The translations under genes and the position numbers were made by a program. The notes under the pieces were generated by a model that saw nothing but the letters and a program-made list of their open reading frames with translations, was not told the origin of the DNA and did not search any database. Positions 6,245 to 8,619 of a stretch of DNA of 8,619 nt are shown one piece after another (the stretch's first letter is position 1; each line of letters begins with the position of its first letter). This DNA comes from Gammaproteobacteria bacterium. GTDB taxonomy: Bacteria; Pseudomonadota; Gammaproteobacteria; SZUA-229. The stretch is taken from positions 1-8,619 of the forward strand of contig NVSH01000080.1 of assembly GCA_002401185.1 (NCBI GenBank). Reading direction: 5' to 3'.

Positions 6245-7492
6245 ATGTTCCAACCTAAAGAACTTTTTATCGGTCTGCGCTACATCCGCGCCAGACGAAA
6301 AAACCATTATGTTTCATTCATCGCGTTTATCTCAATCGCTGGCGTGGCATTAGGCGTATTTGCGCTGATTGTCGTGCTTTCAGTGATGAACGGTTTTGGT
6401 AATGAGTTACGAGACCGTACCTTAAGTATGACGTCACATGCCACGGTGACAGGTTACGATGGTTATCTGCGAGATTGGCCAGCGGTTTTGGAAAAAGTAG
6501 AAAAAAATAATGAAGTCGTTGCCGGGGCGCCTTACATACGTAAAGAAGTGATGCTATCTAATGGACGACGGGTTAGTGGGTCACTCATCCGTGGCGTACA
6601 GCCAGCAATGGAAAGCAAAGTCTCATTGATCGAATCGAAAATGATCTCGGGTAGTTTGCATGATTTAAAAGCAGGCGAGTACGGTATCGTTCTGGGGCGT
6701 GAGTTGGCTAATACGCTCGGCGTTTATGAAGGTGACCGCATAACCGTTATAACACCCCAGGCGAGTATAACGGCAATAGGTGTTATGCCCAGGCTACGTC
6801 GTTTTCGCGTGGTCGGTGTGTTTGAAGTTGGTATGCACCAATACGATGCTGCGATGGCTTATATACACCTTCAGGACGCATCAAAACTGTTTAGTTTTAA
6901 AGACAAGGTCAGTGGGGTTCGTTTGAAGTTAACCGACCTGTTTGAGGCGCCGCGCATTACCCGTGAGATAGAAAGAAATTTCGGCGTAGATTACTGGGTG
7001 AGAGACTGGTCGAAACAACATAAAAATTTCTTTCGAGCATTACAAACAGAAAAAACGGTGATGTTTATTATCTTGCTACTGATGGTTTCGGTGGCAGCAT
7101 TAAATATCGTGTCGACCCTGATGATGACGGTTACTGATAAGGAGTCAGACATCGCTATCCTGCGTGCTCTGGGTATGCGGCCATCGAGCATCATGACGAT
7201 ATTTATTATTCAGGGGGCTTTCATTGGTTTCTTTGGTACCTTAATCGGCGTTGGTGCCGGTGTGCCTGTCGCGCTTCATGTTTTTGAGATCGTCTCCTGG
7301 TTAGAGCAATTGTTCAACACCGACTTTTTGCCTAGCGATGTCTATTACATTAGTGATGTCGTCGCCGATGTTAGGGTTAGCGATGTTGTAACATACGCAT
7401 TATCTGCTTTTTCAGTAACCATACTTGCGACCATCTATCCTGCCTGGCGAGCTTCACGTACCTTGCCAGCCGAAGCCCTTCGATACGAATAA
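6245..7492 (+). CDS. lolC: LolC/LolE-family lipoprotein-releasing permease
   Basis: This is the membrane subunit of the Lol ABC complex, which extracts lipoproteins from the inner membrane and passes them to the chaperone LolA. From ATG 6245 the protein has 415 residues, close to E. coli LolC/LolE. It starts ELFIGLRYIRARRKNHYVSFI, the usual family opening. TM1 is about 22-48, a periplasmic MacB-like domain spans 49-268, and three more segments lie near 270-297, 315-345 and 380-400. It ends YPAWRASRTLPAEALRYE like E. coli LolC. The loop TPQASITAIGVMPRLRRF (about 170-187) sits where LolC has the LolA-binding hook. The frame stays open upstream to a TTG at 6188, but that start lies just beyond the hairpin and adds an atypical 19-residue leader. 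No strong Shine-Dalgarno precedes 6245. lolD follows after 18 bp. Because no second permease is seen, LolF-like use (one permease as homodimer) is possible. Confidence 0.9.
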   Translation: MFQPKELFIGLRYIRARRKNHYVSFIAFISIAGVALGVFALIVVLSVMNGFGNELRDRTLSMTSHATVTGYDGYLRDWPAVLEKVEKNNEVVAGAPYIRKEVMLSNGRRVSGSLIRGVQPAMESKVSLIESKMISGSLHDLKAGEYGIVLGRELANTLGVYEGDRITVITPQASITAIGVMPRLRRFRVVGVFEVGMHQYDAAMAYIHLQDASKLFSFKDKVSGVRLKLTDLFEAPRITREIERNFGVDYWVRDWSKQHKNFFRALQTEKTVMFIILLLMVSVAALNIVSTLMMTVTDKESDIAILRALGMRPSSIMTIFIIQGAFIGFFGTLIGVGAGVPVALHVFEIVSWLEQLFNTDFLPSDVYYISDVVADVRVSDVVTYALSAFSVTILATIYPAWRASRTLPAEALRYE

Positions 7493-7510
7493 GTAGGCAG
7501 TCAATACATT

Positions 7511-8182
7511 ATGCTTCAAGCTAAAAACATAGCAAAAGATTATAACGATGGCGCACGTGACGATCTGCACGTATTACGCGACATTACATTCAACCTGGAC
7601 AAGGCAGAAACATCGGCCATCATCGGCACGTCGGGTTCGGGTAAAACAACGTTGTTAAATATCCTCGGTGGTCTGGATACGCCATCGAGTGGTCACGTGT
7701 TGTTAAATGGACTCGATGTGCATAAATTGAGCGAGAAAAAGCGTTGCACGATTAGAAACAAATACTTTGGTTTCATCTACCAGTTTCATCACCTGTTACC
7801 CGAATTTACCGCTGTAGAAAATGTAGCAATGCCACTGTTGATTAGAGGCGGTTCAGTAGAACAGGCAAAACAGAGTGCAGAAAAAGTGTTGGATGATGTT
7901 GGCCTAAAACATCGTTTGCACCATAAACCCAGTGAGTTGTCCGGCGGAGAGCGCCAACGTGCAGCGATAGCGCGTGCACTCGTGCATCGTCCCGATTGCA
8001 TTTTTGCCGATGAACCAACAGGTAATCTCGACAGAAAAAATGCAGAACATGCGATTGATCTCATCGTTAATCTAAACAAAGAATACAATACATCACTTAT
8101 CATCGTTACCCATGACCATGACATTGCCGAGCGCATGGATACGATTTATACGCTCGAAGATGGTGTGTTGAGTAAGGTTTAA
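7511..8182 (+). CDS. lolD: LolD, ATPase of the lipoprotein-releasing ABC complex
   Basis: LolD powers the LolCDE complex from the cytoplasmic side of the inner membrane. The 223-residue protein has all ABC motifs: Walker A GTSGSGKT (39-46), Q-loop Gln91, signature LSGGE (143-147), Walker B CIFADE (163-168) and switch His201 in VTHDHD. The sequence around the Q-loop, FIYQFHHLLPEFTAVENVAMPLL, is nearly that of E. coli LolD and distinguishes it from MacB or FtsE ATPases. E. coli LolD is 233 residues, so length is normal. The ATG at 7511 has no strong Shine-Dalgarno (AGG lies 13 bases away), and translation may depend on coupling to lolC 18 bp upstream. No lolE follows within the remaining 437 bases. 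Confidence 0.95.
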   Translation: MLQAKNIAKDYNDGARDDLHVLRDITFNLDKAETSAIIGTSGSGKTTLLNILGGLDTPSSGHVLLNGLDVHKLSEKKRCTIRNKYFGFIYQFHHLLPEFTAVENVAMPLLIRGGSVEQAKQSAEKVLDDVGLKHRLHHKPSELSGGERQRAAIARALVHRPDCIFADEPTGNLDRKNAEHAIDLIVNLNKEYNTSLIIVTHDHDIAERMDTIYTLEDGVLSKV

Positions 8183-8351
8183 TAGGGGATTATTTTAGGT
8201 TTGGTACGTTTTAGATGGAAGCTGAGTATTTCATAGAAAATTAAAATTGTTTTATCGTCTGTTCTACATGACGTATTTATTAATTCAATATTTACTTACT
8301 TATTACCATAGGCAATTGATTTTTTTAATTTATCTTTATAAAGCGTATTAT

Positions 8352-8375
8352 TATGACGTAATAAACTACGTCATA
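8352..8375. repeat. Perfect 9-bp inverted repeat
   Basis: TATGACGTA (8352-8360) and TACGTCATA (8367-8375) are exact reverse complements with a 6-base spacer. A further copy of the 8-base core ATGACGTA lies at 8268-8275. No T-run follows on the plus strand, which argues against a terminator. A TATAAA box at 8337-8342 just upstream puts the repeat where an operator downstream of a -10 would lie. It could also form an RNA stem. Confidence 0.55.
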
Positions 8376-8432
8376 TATGATGTCTATTTGTAGTTATGTT
8401 GTAAAAATAAAAAGATACTGAGGTGGGTTTTT

Positions 8433-8472
8433 AGGTTAAAGTTTTGTTAATTTAATCTTGTTGTTTTTTTTA
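8433..8472 (+). terminator. AT-rich intrinsic-terminator-like hairpin with T-run
   Basis: AGGTTAAA (8433-8440) pairs with TTTAATCT (8451-8458), eight pairs including one G-U, around a 10-base loop. It is followed by TGTTG and nine T residues (8464-8472). The T-run is strong but the stem is weak, so this is tentative. It is about 250 bases past the lolD stop and could end a long lolD transcript or a separate short RNA. Confidence 0.35.
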
Positions 8473-8509
8473 ACAGGCAATTTTAAGCAAGGTCATCGTT
8501 AGGTTATTT

Positions 8510-8529
8510 ATGTAAACGGATATTTACAT
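8510..8529. promoter_or_regulatory. Inverted repeat upstream of a promoter, candidate regulator site
   Basis: ATGTAAA (8510-8516) and TTTACAT (8523-8529) are perfect 7-bp arms with a 6-base spacer. The centre lies about 46 bases before the TATAAT box at 8566-8571, so near -58 from the expected RNA start, a typical spot for an upstream activator. The regulator is not identifiable. Confidence 0.4.
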
Positions 8530-8565
8530 TTAAAGTTAATCGCCAGCATCATTTGTTTGGTTTTA

Positions 8566-8571
8566 TATAAT
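8566..8571 (+). promoter_or_regulatory. Perfect -10 box of a rightward promoter
   Basis: TATAAT matches the sigma-70 -10 consensus exactly, but no good -35 lies 16-18 bases upstream (CCAGCA at 17). This pattern often means an activator-dependent promoter, which fits the inverted repeat at 8510-8529. The gene it would drive lies beyond the right edge. Confidence 0.35.
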
Positions 8572-8619
8572 TCGCAACATTAAACTTAATCGCTCGCTCT
8601 ACTCTGTAACCCAGTGCAA

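Larger units (their letters stand above)
8183..8619. other. AT-rich non-coding region to the right window edge
   Basis: This stretch is visibly poorer in G and C than the genes, with some 60-base lines below 20 percent. I see no open frame with a usable start, codon pattern or protein similarity. It contains an ATGACGTA half-site at 8268-8275, the inverted repeats at 8352-8375 and 8510-8529, a hairpin plus T-run at 8433-8472, and a TATAAT box at 8566-8571. It probably holds the lolD 3' untranslated region and the control region of a gene beyond the edge. Confidence 0.6.

Noticed and set aside
7789..8136. Minus-strand open frame of 115 codons inside lolD
   Set aside because: It is antisense to conserved ABC motifs and shows no recognisable protein features.
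8214..8243. Mini open frame MEAEYFIEN
   Set aside because: Nine codons, no ribosome binding site, no support.
8183..8619. Mobile element, tRNA, CRISPR or origin in the AT-rich right end
   Set aside because: No terminal repeats with target duplication, cloverleaf, regularly spaced direct repeats or DnaA-box cluster could be seen.

Overview
The window reads as chromosome of a Gram-negative gammaproteobacterium that probably oxidises reduced sulfur compounds. The inference rests on a complete soxB-type thiosulfohydrolase gene, a LolC/E-type permease with a very E. coli-like LolD, several lipoproteins with clear lipoboxes, and a SelO close to the enterobacterial form. No mobile element, CRISPR array, rRNA or tRNA is visible, and every full-length gene looks intact. 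The genus cannot be named from the sequence alone.

Layout. Positions 2-1501 (+) hold selO, a protein AMP-transferase whose first few codons lie left of the window. It converges on soxB (1542-3452, -), with a GC-rich hairpin between them that overlaps the soxB stop codon. SoxB carries a twin-arginine signal ending in a lipobox, so it is predicted to be a membrane-anchored lipoprotein. A 147-bp divergent intergenic region with overlapping palindromes separates soxB from a rightward cluster. That cluster is a HupE/UreJ-like polytopic membrane protein (3600-4748), followed after 10 bp by a lipoprotein (4759-5385) and then a second, paralogous lipoprotein (5485-6123) that has a good ribosome binding site and possibly its own promoter. 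A long hairpin at 6142-6181 closes this cluster.

Next come lolC/E (best start 6245, to 7492) and lolD (7511-8182), the inner-membrane permease and ATPase that release outer-membrane-bound lipoproteins to LolA. No second permease gene follows in the window. The last 437 bases (8183-8619) are strongly AT-rich and contain no convincing gene. They do hold a perfect 9-bp inverted repeat, an AT-rich intrinsic-terminator-like structure, and a second inverted repeat upstream of a perfect TATAAT box that points out of the window.

How the genes may work together. SoxB acts on thiosulfate bound to SoxYZ in the periplasm, but no other sox gene is present here. The divergent HupE-like protein and lipoprotein pair form a compact envelope module of unknown function that may share control with soxB. 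The Lol genes serve lipoprotein traffic in general, and their position next to lipoprotein genes may be coincidental. The most novel items are the HupE-like/twin-lipoprotein module, the lipoprotein form of SoxB, and the structured non-coding right end.
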